From Pricia antarctica (GTDB lineage: Bacteria > Bacteroidota > Bacteroidia > Flavobacteriales > Flavobacteriaceae): 64,000 bases of DNA. Under the pieces are notes generated by a model. The model was not told the origin of the DNA and did not search any database. It was given only the letters and a program-made list of their open reading frames with translations. The position numbers and the translations under genes were made by a program. The stretch spans positions 1 to 64,000 of the forward strand of contig DRGL01000081.1 of NCBI GenBank assembly GCA_011050085.1. The letters run 5' to 3'. Shown here one piece after another: positions 55,385-63,026 of this stretch (position 1 is the stretch's first letter; each line of letters begins with the position of its first letter).

Positions 55385-55807
55385 ATGGAAATTAAAGAAA
55401 TACAGCAAGATATAGTCGATGAATTCTCCATGTTCGAGGATTGGATGCAGCGGTATGAATATATGATTGAATTGGGCAAATCACTTCCTTTGATTAATGA
55501 AAAATATAAGACAGATGACAATATTATAAAGGGTTGTCAAAGCAGAGTATGGGTACATGCAGAACTTGAAGCGGATAAACTTGTATTTACTGCCGATAGT
55601 GACGCAATTATAACGAAAGGTATAATAGCAATTCTTATACGTTCTTTCAGTAATCAAAGACCGCAGGATATTATCGATGCGGACACCAAATTTATTGATG
55701 AAATTGGTTTAAAGGAGCACTTGTCGCCCAATAGGGCCAACGGGTTAGTAAGTATGATTAAGCAGCTGAAATTGTATGCAGTGGCCTATCAAACCCAATT
55801 AAACTAG
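55385..55807 (+). CDS. sufE: Cysteine desulfuration protein SufE
   Basis: The 140-residue protein reads MEIKEIQQDIVDEFSMFEDW, then QRYEYMIELGKSLP, the active-site Cys in DNIIKGCQSRVWVHAELE, and RANGLVSMIKQLKLYA near the end. It accepts persulfide sulfur from SufS. I chose ATG 55385 because the upstream promoter places transcription start near 55376 and relatives begin here; ATG 55376 would add three residues. Confidence 0.94.
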   Translation: MEIKEIQQDIVDEFSMFEDWMQRYEYMIELGKSLPLINEKYKTDDNIIKGCQSRVWVHAELEADKLVFTADSDAIITKGIIAILIRSFSNQRPQDIIDADTKFIDEIGLKEHLSPNRANGLVSMIKQLKLYAVAYQTQLN

Positions 55808-55905
55808 ATTTTAATCTTACCTAGAAAAGGTATATATAGTAGATATATACATGCTAGATAGTAGTGAAGCATTTCTATTTTTTTTAAACGAACAAATTTT
55901 GAGTA

Positions 55906-56235
55906 ATGAGCGAAGAGACAATAATTGACACACAAGAACTTGGCGAGAAAATCGTTACCGTTCTCAAAACCATATACGACCCCGAAATTCCTGTTGATAT
56001 TTACGAATTGGGTTTGATTTACGATGTATTCGTAAACGAAGATAACGAGGTAAAAATTCTTATGACCTTGACATCCCCTAATTGCCCTGTCGCAGAATCG
56101 TTACCTGCGGAGGTAGAAGAAAGGGTAAAATCTTTAGACTTGGTCAAAGACGCCGAAGTTGAAATTACCTTTGATCCTCCATGGAGCCAAGACTTGATGA
56201 GCGAAGAAGCTAAATTAGAACTTGGTATGTTATAA
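55906..56235 (+). CDS. MIP18/DUF59 family SUF-associated protein (SufT-like)
   Basis: The 109-residue protein is a DUF59 domain: VLKTIYDPEIPVDIYELGLI, then MTLTSPNCPVAESLPAEVEE with the conserved Cys, and DAEVEITFDPPWSQDLMSEE. Such proteins help in iron-sulfur cluster maturation or transfer. It follows sufE by 98 bases and is the regular companion of SUF operons in Bacteroidetes. Confidence 0.93.
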   Translation: MSEETIIDTQELGEKIVTVLKTIYDPEIPVDIYELGLIYDVFVNEDNEVKILMTLTSPNCPVAESLPAEVEERVKSLDLVKDAEVEITFDPPWSQDLMSEEAKLELGML

Positions 56236-56380
56236 AGGTTTCATGACCTAAGCCTATTTCGTAATGCGATGCAAATTAGTATGCGCAAGGTAGCTTTGAT
56301 GTAAGTTACATTATTCTTTTTCTCCGGGTTCACATCTCAACCGTCTATGATTTAAATCGGAGAATTTCATACAATTACAA

Positions 56381-56896
56381 ATGGAACAAGCCTCGGAACC
56401 CATTTTAAATAGGGTAGCACAAAGTAAAATCATCACATTTAACCTTGAAGATTATTTTCTGGAAGGGAAAAGAATTTCTCTGGATATTAAGAATTGGTTG
56501 TATGAAGGCCTTATTCTTAGGGAAAAAGATTTTAGGGAAGCTTTAGACAAACACGATTGGTCACAGTATCAAGACGCCTACATTGCCATGCATTGTTCTT
56601 CGGATGCCATTATACCCGGATGGGCATACATGCTTATCGCAACAAAATTAGAGCCTTACGCAGCTAAAATCTTACAAGGAGACCTCACACAACTTGAAAC
56701 CTCCATATATCAGACCGTTATTGAGGCACTTGATGTTTCGGAATTTAAAGATCGTTTGGTCATTATAAAAGGCTGTACGAATAAGCCCGTTCCTCCGAAT
56801 GCTTATTTGTTAATAACCCAAAAGCTTCAGCCGGTGGTTAAGTCCCTTATGTATGGTGAAGCCTGTTCTTCTGTGCCTCTTTTCAAGAGAAAATAA
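56381..56896 (+). CDS. DUF2480 family protein
   Basis: The 171-residue soluble protein has FNLEDYFLEGKRISLDIKNW, LREKDFREALDKHDWSQYQD, AIIPGWAYMLIATKLEPYAA, and a C-terminal IIKGCTNKPVPPNAYLLITQ. These match DUF2480, a Bacteroidetes family nearly always placed after the SUF genes. The Cys residues in MHCSSDA, KGCTNKP and GEACSSVP could matter for metal or persulfide chemistry. The function is not known. Confidence 0.88.
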   Translation: MEQASEPILNRVAQSKIITFNLEDYFLEGKRISLDIKNWLYEGLILREKDFREALDKHDWSQYQDAYIAMHCSSDAIIPGWAYMLIATKLEPYAAKILQGDLTQLETSIYQTVIEALDVSEFKDRLVIIKGCTNKPVPPNAYLLITQKLQPVVKSLMYGEACSSVPLFKRK

Positions 56897-56953
56897 CTGT
56901 TTAAAACTCAGCTTATAATATTCATAAACTACAAAATATTGTTGAAAAAGGTG

Positions 56954-56983
56954 TTGATTTATTGTTAGCAAATATTACTTTTG
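56954..56983 (+). promoter_or_regulatory. Promoter for the DUF3078 gene (TTG-N19-TACTTTTG)
   Basis: TTG at 56954-56956 and TACTTTTG at 56976-56983 are 19 bases apart and lie 35 bases before the ATG at 57019. This fits the Bacteroidetes promoter consensus well. Confidence 0.65.
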
Positions 56984-57018
56984 CGCAAAAATTTGACACT
57001 AATTAACTCTTATTTACT

Positions 57019-57954
57019 ATGAAAAAGTTTTTACTGACCTTTTTAACGATTCTTACATTTAGTATAGGTGCAGCTCAGACAATAGATGATTTAAAAGCTG
57101 AAAAAGCTGAAAAGAACGACTCAATTGCTGCCATAAAAAGTAGGGTAGACGCATTACAAAAACAAATAGATACCTATCCGGGTTGGAAAATTGGTGCATT
57201 CGGTACCCTTGGCGCCAATATTTCGAGCTTTAACAATTGGTATTCACAAGGTGTACCCAATAACTCTTCCGGTAATATTGGAGTCACTGTGAACGCGTTC
57301 GCCAACCTAGACCGCGATACTTTTTTCTGGAAGAATTCAGGGAACGCCAATTTGCAATGGGTAAAGTTAGATAATAAAGATATCGAGACCGATAGTGAAG
57401 ACTTCGAAGGCACTACGGATGTATTTACACTTACGTCGCTCTATGGTTATAAACTTAGCGATAAATGGGCAGTTTCGGCTTTGGGGGAATACCGCACCTC
57501 GCTAATAAACAATTTCAATGATCCCGGCTATCTCGATTTGGGTGTGGGTGCAACTTGGACTCCCCTAGAAAATTTAGTAGTGGTGATACATCCCTTAAAC
57601 TATAACTTCGTATTTACATCGACCGACAATATTTATGAGTCATCTGCAGGTGCGAAGATTGTGGCTGATTATACCCGAAAATTCGGAAAGCTCAACCTGA
57701 AATCTAATTTCTCTACGTTTCAAAGTTATAAGAGTTCCGATTATTCTAACTTCACGTGGATTAACTCTTTGGGTTACACATTGTGGAAAGGTATTGGACT
57801 TGGTTTCGAATTCGGTTTACGAGGCAATCATCAAGAGTCGTTAGCCAATGCTTTCGCACAAGCGCCAGATCCAATTGTAGTAACACCTACTTTCGATAAC
57901 ACTGAAAACGATTTACAGACCTACTGGTTATTCGGTCTTAATTATGCGTTTTAG
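57019..57954 (+). CDS. DUF3078 family outer-membrane beta-barrel protein
   Basis: The 311-residue product has a signal peptide (FLTFLTILTFSIGAAQ), a short coiled region rich in Lys/Glu/Ala (about 22-50, DDLKAEKAEKNDSIAAIKSR), and then a beta-barrel: WKIGAFGTLGANISSFNNWY, NLQWVKLDNKDIETDSEDFE, YKLSDKWAVSALGEYRTS and the last strand YWLFGLNYAF. DUF3078 genes commonly close the SUF neighbourhood in flavobacteria. The function is unknown. It has its own promoter and a terminator after it. Confidence 0.88.
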   Translation: MKKFLLTFLTILTFSIGAAQTIDDLKAEKAEKNDSIAAIKSRVDALQKQIDTYPGWKIGAFGTLGANISSFNNWYSQGVPNNSSGNIGVTVNAFANLDRDTFFWKNSGNANLQWVKLDNKDIETDSEDFEGTTDVFTLTSLYGYKLSDKWAVSALGEYRTSLINNFNDPGYLDLGVGATWTPLENLVVVIHPLNYNFVFTSTDNIYESSAGAKIVADYTRKFGKLNLKSNFSTFQSYKSSDYSNFTWINSLGYTLWKGIGLGFEFGLRGNHQESLANAFAQAPDPIVVTPTFDNTENDLQTYWLFGLNYAF

Positions 57955-57992
57955 TAAGGGATACGGCTTACATTAAAAAGACATTCAAATTA

Positions 57993-58022
57993 AAAAAGCC
58001 CTCCAGTCTGGAGGGCTTTTCG
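57993..58022 (+). terminator. Rho-independent terminator after the DUF3078 gene
   Basis: A long stem AAAAGCCCTCCAG/CTGGAGGGCTTTT (57994-58006 with 58008-58020, tip opened to a small loop) with T residues at its end, 40 bases past the stop. Confidence 0.85.
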
Positions 58023-58676
58023 TGTTAAGTAAGGTTGGCTAAGTTTGTTTACACAGTCAATATAATCAAACTTTAAGTCAAGCGTGTTGCAATGGGGGGG
58101 CAACACTAATCCCATCTTCCGATAGGCAATTTTCAAATACAATACGAATGTAGACTAGTATTCGATGAACGGTAAATTTTTGTTGTGAACTTACCTGAAA
58201 GTGTGGTGTAGCGTGTTAAATGGTATATATTAAATTTGAAAACATACAGCTGGCAATCACAAAATAAAAAACCCTCCGTTTAAAGAAGGGTTTGTGCACA
58301 AGAAGTATTTGGTTAAGTTGGTTTGGTATTTCAATATTTCTTTTGGGGAAAAAGCTTTATTGTAAATTACAAGTACTAATATATAATCTTAAAATTACCG
58401 AGATAAATTATTGTTGTGAACTATACTAAACCTGTTGTAAACATCCACTTGTATGCAGAAGCCTTTTTCTATATGAAGAGTATATCCTTTTAAAAATAAG
58501 CATTTGCCAATCACCAAGGTTTAAGACCAATATTACTTTTTTAGACACCGATAATACTGTAAACCATTCCACTTATACATCTTTTGATTGACATAAGACC
58601 ACATGCCATTATATTTGAGTAATTTAGGATAACGGTGTTAATGAGATAATCCGAATATGCATTTAAAAGTATACCC
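58021..58676. other. Non-coding gap with imperfectly repeated blocks and a second terminator-like hairpin
   Basis: About 650 bases lie between the DUF3078 gene and the LytTR regulator without a coding frame. AACCCT...AGGGTT with flanking A and T (58263-58293) is a weak terminator-like hairpin. TTGTTGTGAAC occurs at 58180-58190 and again at 58411-58421, and CAATCAC near 58254 and 58508, each about 230-255 bases apart. This hints at an old tandem duplication or two similar small RNA units. Confidence 0.45.
58084..58106. repeat. Hairpin with a run of seven G in the loop
   Basis: GTGTTGC/GCAACAC (58084-58090 with 58100-58106) forms a 7-bp stem around AATGGGGGG; the G run continues into the stem. 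It is not followed by T, so it is not a normal terminator. Confidence 0.6.
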
Positions 58677-59411
58677 ATGTTAGAAGCCGTAATAGTTGAT
58701 GATGAAGTAAAAGCATTACAAAGCTTAACTTGGGAACTTACCAATTTTAGCGATGAGATAAAGGTCGGTGCCTCATTTACCGACCCATTCGAAGCCTTGC
58801 AATATTTAGAGAAAAATACACCCGATTGTCTTTTTCTAGATATCGAAATGCCGACTATGGATGGGTTTCAATTCATTCAAAAACTGACGAATAAAAATTT
58901 CCCTGTGGTCATTACTACGGCTTACAACCAGTATGCTATAAAAGCTTTAAAAAACGAGGCAATCGATTATCTTTTAAAACCTATCGATTCTGATGATCTC
59001 AAAGAGACCATAGCTAAAATCAGAAAATTCAATGCAAAGAATTTTACGGCCGAGCGGTTAGAGAAAATCCTTTTGACTTTTAACGCTGGCGCTAAGCACA
59101 AAAAAATTACATTCAATACAGATGGTAAATTGATTTTCTTAGACAGTGAAGATATTTTGTATGCTGAGTCCGACGGAAATTACACGACCATATTCCTTTC
59201 CGATGGACACAAGATGGTGCTTACCAAGAAATTGAAAGAGGTCAATTCCCTTTTACCAAAAGATTCCTTTTTTAGAATTCACAACTCTTATATCATCAAT
59301 CTCAATAAGATTAAAGAATTCTTAAAGACCGACGGCTATGTGGTGCTAGAATCCAACCACAAAATTCCAGTATCAAGACAAAAAAAATCTGGATTTTTAG
59401 ACATGCTGTAG
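58677..59411 (+). CDS. LytTR-family response regulator
   Basis: The 244-residue protein has a receiver domain (about 1-120: AVIVDDEVKALQSL; phospho-acceptor Asp in DCLFLDIEMPTMDGFQF; VVITTAYNQYAIKALKNEAI; Lys in YLLKPIDSDDL) and a C-terminal LytTR DNA-binding domain (about 140-240: ILYAESDGNYTTIFLSDGHK, FFRIHNSYIINLNKIKEFLK). It precedes its likely kinase by only six bases, so the pair is one two-component system of the LytS/LytR kind. Targets are unknown. Confidence 0.95.
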   Translation: MLEAVIVDDEVKALQSLTWELTNFSDEIKVGASFTDPFEALQYLEKNTPDCLFLDIEMPTMDGFQFIQKLTNKNFPVVITTAYNQYAIKALKNEAIDYLLKPIDSDDLKETIAKIRKFNAKNFTAERLEKILLTFNAGAKHKKITFNTDGKLIFLDSEDILYAESDGNYTTIFLSDGHKMVLTKKLKEVNSLLPKDSFFRIHNSYIINLNKIKEFLKTDGYVVLESNHKIPVSRQKKSGFLDML

Positions 59412-59417
59412 GCCATA

Positions 59418-61394
59418 ATGGAATTGCATACCACACATAGTTCGGCAATCAGTGGTGCCTCGTCTCCATTTTTGAGGCTGGTATTGGCTGCTGTTATCTT
59501 TTTGTTGTTTATTACTGGAACGACTGCCCAGTCAATCCCCAAAACCTTCCAATATACGGTCGACAGTCTGATTAAAGCAGCACCCAAAACATTTTCCGAT
59601 ATTCACGAGGTGATGGATCAAAAGCGAAGTGACACCTTACTCATGCGTTACTTCGCGAACATTTCAAAAAAGAAAAACTATTTCGCAGGGCTAGGTTATG
59701 CTTTGAACGAATTGGGAAGGACCTATAGAAACATATCACAATATGAAACCGCCATCAAATTACATTTAGAAGCTAAAGCGATAAGCGAAAAGGCTGATAA
59801 TCTAGATATGAGGGTGTATAGTTTGAATAACCTCGGTGTGGTGTATCGAAGACTTTTTTCCATCCGAAGTGCAATGGATTATAATCAAGAAGCTCTTGAA
59901 CTGGCAGAAACCGTTAAAAACCCGTCCGTAAGCTTAAAGAGAAGTATTAATGTGTCAATTAATTCTATTGGCAATCTTTACCTAATGCTCAATCAATATA
60001 GCGAAGCTATTGTCTATTTCGAGAGGTCGGTAAAACTTGAATCCGAATTAGGTAATACGCTCGGGCTTGCAGTTAATTACCAAAATATTGGAAAATGTTT
60101 TGAAGAACAGGGAAACTTAGATAAGGCCCTTGAAAAATATCGTGAGTCATTGGCCTATAACGAAGAAATCGATAATAATATGGGCCGTGTCATTTGTAAA
60201 ACCAGTATGGCCCAAATATACCTGAAACAGAATCGTTCAAAAGAAGCATTAAGCTTGCTTGAGACCACATTACCATTGGCGCAAAAGCTAGGTGACGGCT
60301 TTCTAATAGCACCCGTATTTATTGTAATGGGATGGGCACAGATGCAAATGGGCGAATATATCAGTGCTGAAAATAACCTACTGCAAGGTTCCGGCTTGGC
60401 CGAAAAATTCAAATTGAGCGATAGATTTTCACAAGCCAACCATTTATTATCGAAACTTTTCGAAAAAAATCAGGACTATAAAAAAGCTTTAGATTATAAG
60501 TTGTTAGCTGTTGCCAACGATGAAAAAATGTTCAACGAGGGCACTGTACAATACGTAAACGATATTCTCTTTCGATATAATTCCGACAAAACCAAAAACG
60601 ACGTTCAATTACTGGCGCAAGAGAATGAAATGATTCAAATGAAATTGCGTACGACCTACACGACACTATTGATAAGTGGTATTGCGTTAGCACTTTTAGC
60701 CGGTATATTCTATATTCTGTATCGGCAATACCAGCTAAAAAATGAGAAGAAAATGCTGACCCTAGAACAAAGTATGCTGCGTAGCCAGATGAATCCACAC
60801 TTTTTGTTCAATTCATTGAATTCCATCAAATTATATATCATCAACAACGAACAGAAAAATGCAGTACACTACCTTAATAAATTTTCAAAACTAGTCCGCA
60901 AAATCCTAGAATCTTCATCCGTACGTGAAATACCTCTAGATGAAGAGCTTGAGACTGTCGAATTATATATGACAATCGAAAACATTCGTTTTTCCGAAGA
61001 ATTGGATTTCACTATTCAAATCGATGAGGAAGTCGATGCGCATACGATACGCGTTCCATCGTTAATTTTACAACCCTTTCTTGAAAATGCCTTATGGCAC
61101 GGTTTATCGAGCAAGAATGGCGATAAAAAAATCAGGATTGAGGTAACGAAGGATAAAAAGGGATATATCAACATCACCATAATTGATAATGGAATCGGAA
61201 GGGTGGCAGCTGAAGAAATAAAACGTAATAAAGTACTCAAGCGAAAATCGGTAGGTATAAATATCACAAAGGAACGCTTGGCCAATTTTGCCAAGGACTA
61301 TCAGAATTCATTTTATCTTGAGATTGTCGATCTTTATAGTGAAGATGGAGATGCTAACGGTACAAAAGTCATATTACACCTACCTACGGTTTGA
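59418..61394 (+). CDS. TPR-containing LytS-type sensor histidine kinase
   Basis: The 658-residue protein has an N-terminal hydrophobic signal (about 17-36), then about seven TPR repeats outside the cytoplasm (ALNELGRTYRNISQYETAIK, NNLGVVYRRLFSIRSAMDYN, AVNYQNIGKCFEEQGNLDKA). A transmembrane helix at about 417-437 (TLLISGIALALLAGIFYILY), a short coil, and a His_kinase domain with phospho-acceptor His in LRSQMNPHFLFNSLNSIK follow. The HATPase carries ILQPFLENALWHGLS and IIDNGIGRVAAEE. It should phosphorylate the adjacent LytTR regulator. The TPR sensor suggests a peptide or protein signal in the periplasm. Confidence 0.94.
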   Translation: MELHTTHSSAISGASSPFLRLVLAAVIFLLFITGTTAQSIPKTFQYTVDSLIKAAPKTFSDIHEVMDQKRSDTLLMRYFANISKKKNYFAGLGYALNELGRTYRNISQYETAIKLHLEAKAISEKADNLDMRVYSLNNLGVVYRRLFSIRSAMDYNQEALELAETVKNPSVSLKRSINVSINSIGNLYLMLNQYSEAIVYFERSVKLESELGNTLGLAVNYQNIGKCFEEQGNLDKALEKYRESLAYNEEIDNNMGRVICKTSMAQIYLKQNRSKEALSLLETTLPLAQKLGDGFLIAPVFIVMGWAQMQMGEYISAENNLLQGSGLAEKFKLSDRFSQANHLLSKLFEKNQDYKKALDYKLLAVANDEKMFNEGTVQYVNDILFRYNSDKTKNDVQLLAQENEMIQMKLRTTYTTLLISGIALALLAGIFYILYRQYQLKNEKKMLTLEQSMLRSQMNPHFLFNSLNSIKLYIINNEQKNAVHYLNKFSKLVRKILESSSVREIPLDEELETVELYMTIENIRFSEELDFTIQIDEEVDAHTIRVPSLILQPFLENALWHGLSSKNGDKKIRIEVTKDKKGYINITIIDNGIGRVAAEEIKRNKVLKRKSVGINITKERLANFAKDYQNSFYLEIVDLYSEDGDANGTKVILHLPTV

Positions 61395-61433
61395 TGCCAT
61401 TTGGTATATAACGTATTTTCACGCGCCTGACAT

Positions 61434-62000
61434 TTACCTGTGTTCCGCTGCGACTTGCTCAAGTTCTTTGTACCAAGCCTTTCCAAATTTTCGGATGAGG
61501 GCTTCCTTTACAAATTTGTAGACCGGTACCTTAAGTTCTTCCCCTAGTGCACAGGCAGGGTCGCAAATTTCCCATTTATGGTAGTTTACGGCGGTCAGTT
61601 CGGTATATTCCCGTACCCGAACGGGATACAGATGACAAGAAACCGGCTTTTTCCATTTTATAGCGCCTTGGTTGTAAGCTTCTTCAATGCCGCATTTCGC
61701 CATCCCATTCTCGCTGAAGGTCACGTAGGCACATTCACTATCATTGACCAATGGGGTTTCCCATTCTCCATCATCACCTTTGACGAAAGCGCCACGGTCT
61801 TCAATCACGGCAATACCTTCAGGGCGTAAAAAGGGTTTTACCTTGGCGAAGATATCGACCAATATCTCGGTCTCGCTATCTTCTATAGGCGCACCTGCAT
61901 TGCCATCAACGCAACAAGCCCCTTTACAAGCCGATAAGTTACAGACGAAGTCTTTCTCGATAAGCTCTTCCGATACTATAGTTTTACCTAATTGAAACAT
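61434..62000 (-). CDS. DUF3109 family cysteine-rich protein
   Basis: ATG 62000 starts at FQLGKTIVSEELIEKDFVCN, the usual beginning; the ORF can also start seven codons earlier. The 188-residue protein has many conserved cysteines (FVCNLSACKGACCVDGNAGA, ECAYVTFSENGMAKCGIEEA, KPVSCHLYPVRV, EICDPACALGEELK), matching DUF3109, related to the YkgJ-type CxxxCxxCC metal-binding proteins. It may bind iron, zinc or an iron-sulfur cluster. The function is not known. It is convergent with the kinase gene. Confidence 0.9.
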   Translation of the reverse strand: MFQLGKTIVSEELIEKDFVCNLSACKGACCVDGNAGAPIEDSETEILVDIFAKVKPFLRPEGIAVIEDRGAFVKGDDGEWETPLVNDSECAYVTFSENGMAKCGIEEAYNQGAIKWKKPVSCHLYPVRVREYTELTAVNYHKWEICDPACALGEELKVPVYKFVKEALIRKFGKAWYKELEQVAAEHR

Positions 62001-62018
62001 GGTTTGATTTTGGGTTTG

Positions 62019-62026
62019 CAAAAATA
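62019..62026 (-). promoter_or_regulatory. Putative -7 promoter box for the DUF3109 gene
   Basis: TATTTTTG on the minus strand ends 18 bases before ATG 62000, matching TAnnTTTG. It also supports 62000 rather than 62021 as the start codon, since 62021 would lie inside the box. Confidence 0.5.
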
Positions 62027-62103
62027 CGTTTTAGCTTGATGGATTGATGTATTCTGGTGTAAGATATTTGGATTACTAGACCAAAAACCAGTTTAATAAA
62101 TTG

Positions 62104-62111
62104 TAATTTTG
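62104..62111 (+). promoter_or_regulatory. Putative -7 promoter box for the marC gene
   Basis: TAATTTTG fits TAnnTTTG, 53 bases before the MarC start; no TTG box is visible at the normal distance. Confidence 0.4.
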
Positions 62112-62164
62112 CACGCATTTTACCCGGGCAAGGGCAAAAAGGCTTTGGGGGTAAATTTTCAACG

Positions 62165-62749
62165 ATGAGTATGGAATTCCATTTTGATATTAGGGAAATT
62201 GCTACTGCGACCATGGTACTTTTTGCGGTGATCGATATTTTGGGTAGCATACCTGTAATTATTGGCTTACGCCAAAAGGTCGGACACATACAATCGGAAA
62301 AAGCTTCTATTGTATCCGCTGTTATCATGGTAGCTTTTCTGTTTGTAGGCGAAGAAATTTTAAAGCTAATCGGCATAGATGTATATTCATTCGCCGTTGC
62401 TGGTGCAATTGTAATTTTCTTTCTAGCCATTGAAATGATTTTAGGGATAACCCTCTACAAAGAAGAGGAAGCTGATAGCGCCTCTATTGTACCGATTGCC
62501 TTTCCCTTGATTGCCGGTGCCGGTACTCTTACAGCGATTTTATCTTTGCGTGCGGAATATCACGTAGAAAATATAATCGTAGCAATCGTAGCAAACACTA
62601 TCTTTGTATATCTTGTATTGAAAACTTCAAAACGCATTGAAAAGGTACTGGGTAAAAATGGGGTTAGTATCATCCGGAAGATATTCGGAGTTATTCTCTT
62701 GGCCATTTCAGTGAAGTTATTTGCAGCGAACATTAATCAACTTTTCTAA
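62165..62749 (+). CDS. MarC family integral membrane protein
   Basis: The 194-residue protein has six hydrophobic segments. The first has FAVIDILGSIPVIIGL and the fourth region FPLIAGAGTLTAILSL, the matching half-motifs of the MarC/SNARE-like family. The family was once linked to multiple antibiotic resistance but this was not upheld, and the role remains unclear. A second start one codon later (ATGAGT ATG) makes no real difference. It is followed after three bases by a small membrane-protein gene. Confidence 0.92.
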   Translation: MSMEFHFDIREIATATMVLFAVIDILGSIPVIIGLRQKVGHIQSEKASIVSAVIMVAFLFVGEEILKLIGIDVYSFAVAGAIVIFFLAIEMILGITLYKEEEADSASIVPIAFPLIAGAGTLTAILSLRAEYHVENIIVAIVANTIFVYLVLKTSKRIEKVLGKNGVSIIRKIFGVILLAISVKLFAANINQLF

Positions 62750-62752
62750 AGG

Positions 62753-62956
62753 ATGAATAAAACGCTCAACATCGTACTCATAGTTTTAGCGTTGGCGCTA
62801 GCAGCCTATAACGTAACGAATATTGACTTTGACAATCCGTTTGAAGGTAATAGTATAGTTGCCTTTATCGGAATCTTGGCGCCATTATGCGCTATAGTGC
62901 TATTATTGATTTTTAGGACTAGTAAAAAAATTCAGCAAAAGGTAAATGCAAAGTAA
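62753..62956 (+). CDS. Small two-helix membrane protein
   Basis: The 67-residue protein has two transmembrane helices (about 5-20, LNIVLIVLALALAAYNV; and 36-56, AFIGILAPLCAIVLLLIF) joined by a short acidic loop with NIDFDNPFEGNS, and a basic tail. It starts three bases after the marC stop, so it is in the same operon. I recognise it only as a conserved flavobacterial small protein without known function. Confidence 0.78.
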   Translation: MNKTLNIVLIVLALALAAYNVTNIDFDNPFEGNSIVAFIGILAPLCAIVLLLIFRTSKKIQQKVNAK

Positions 62957-63026
62957 TTGTCAATTTTTTTTTGGCATTTCAGAAAAGCATTGAACTAATC
63001 GAGCAACTTGGAGATAAGGCTACAAT

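Noticed and set aside
58084-58106. G-run hairpin as a riboswitch or G-quadruplex
   Set aside because: Only one G tract is present, which cannot form an intramolecular quadruplex, and there is no gene immediately downstream.
58263-58293. Possible strong terminator or small RNA end
   Set aside because: The stem is short and imperfect (AACCCT/AGGGTT), so it is only mentioned within the intergenic entry.
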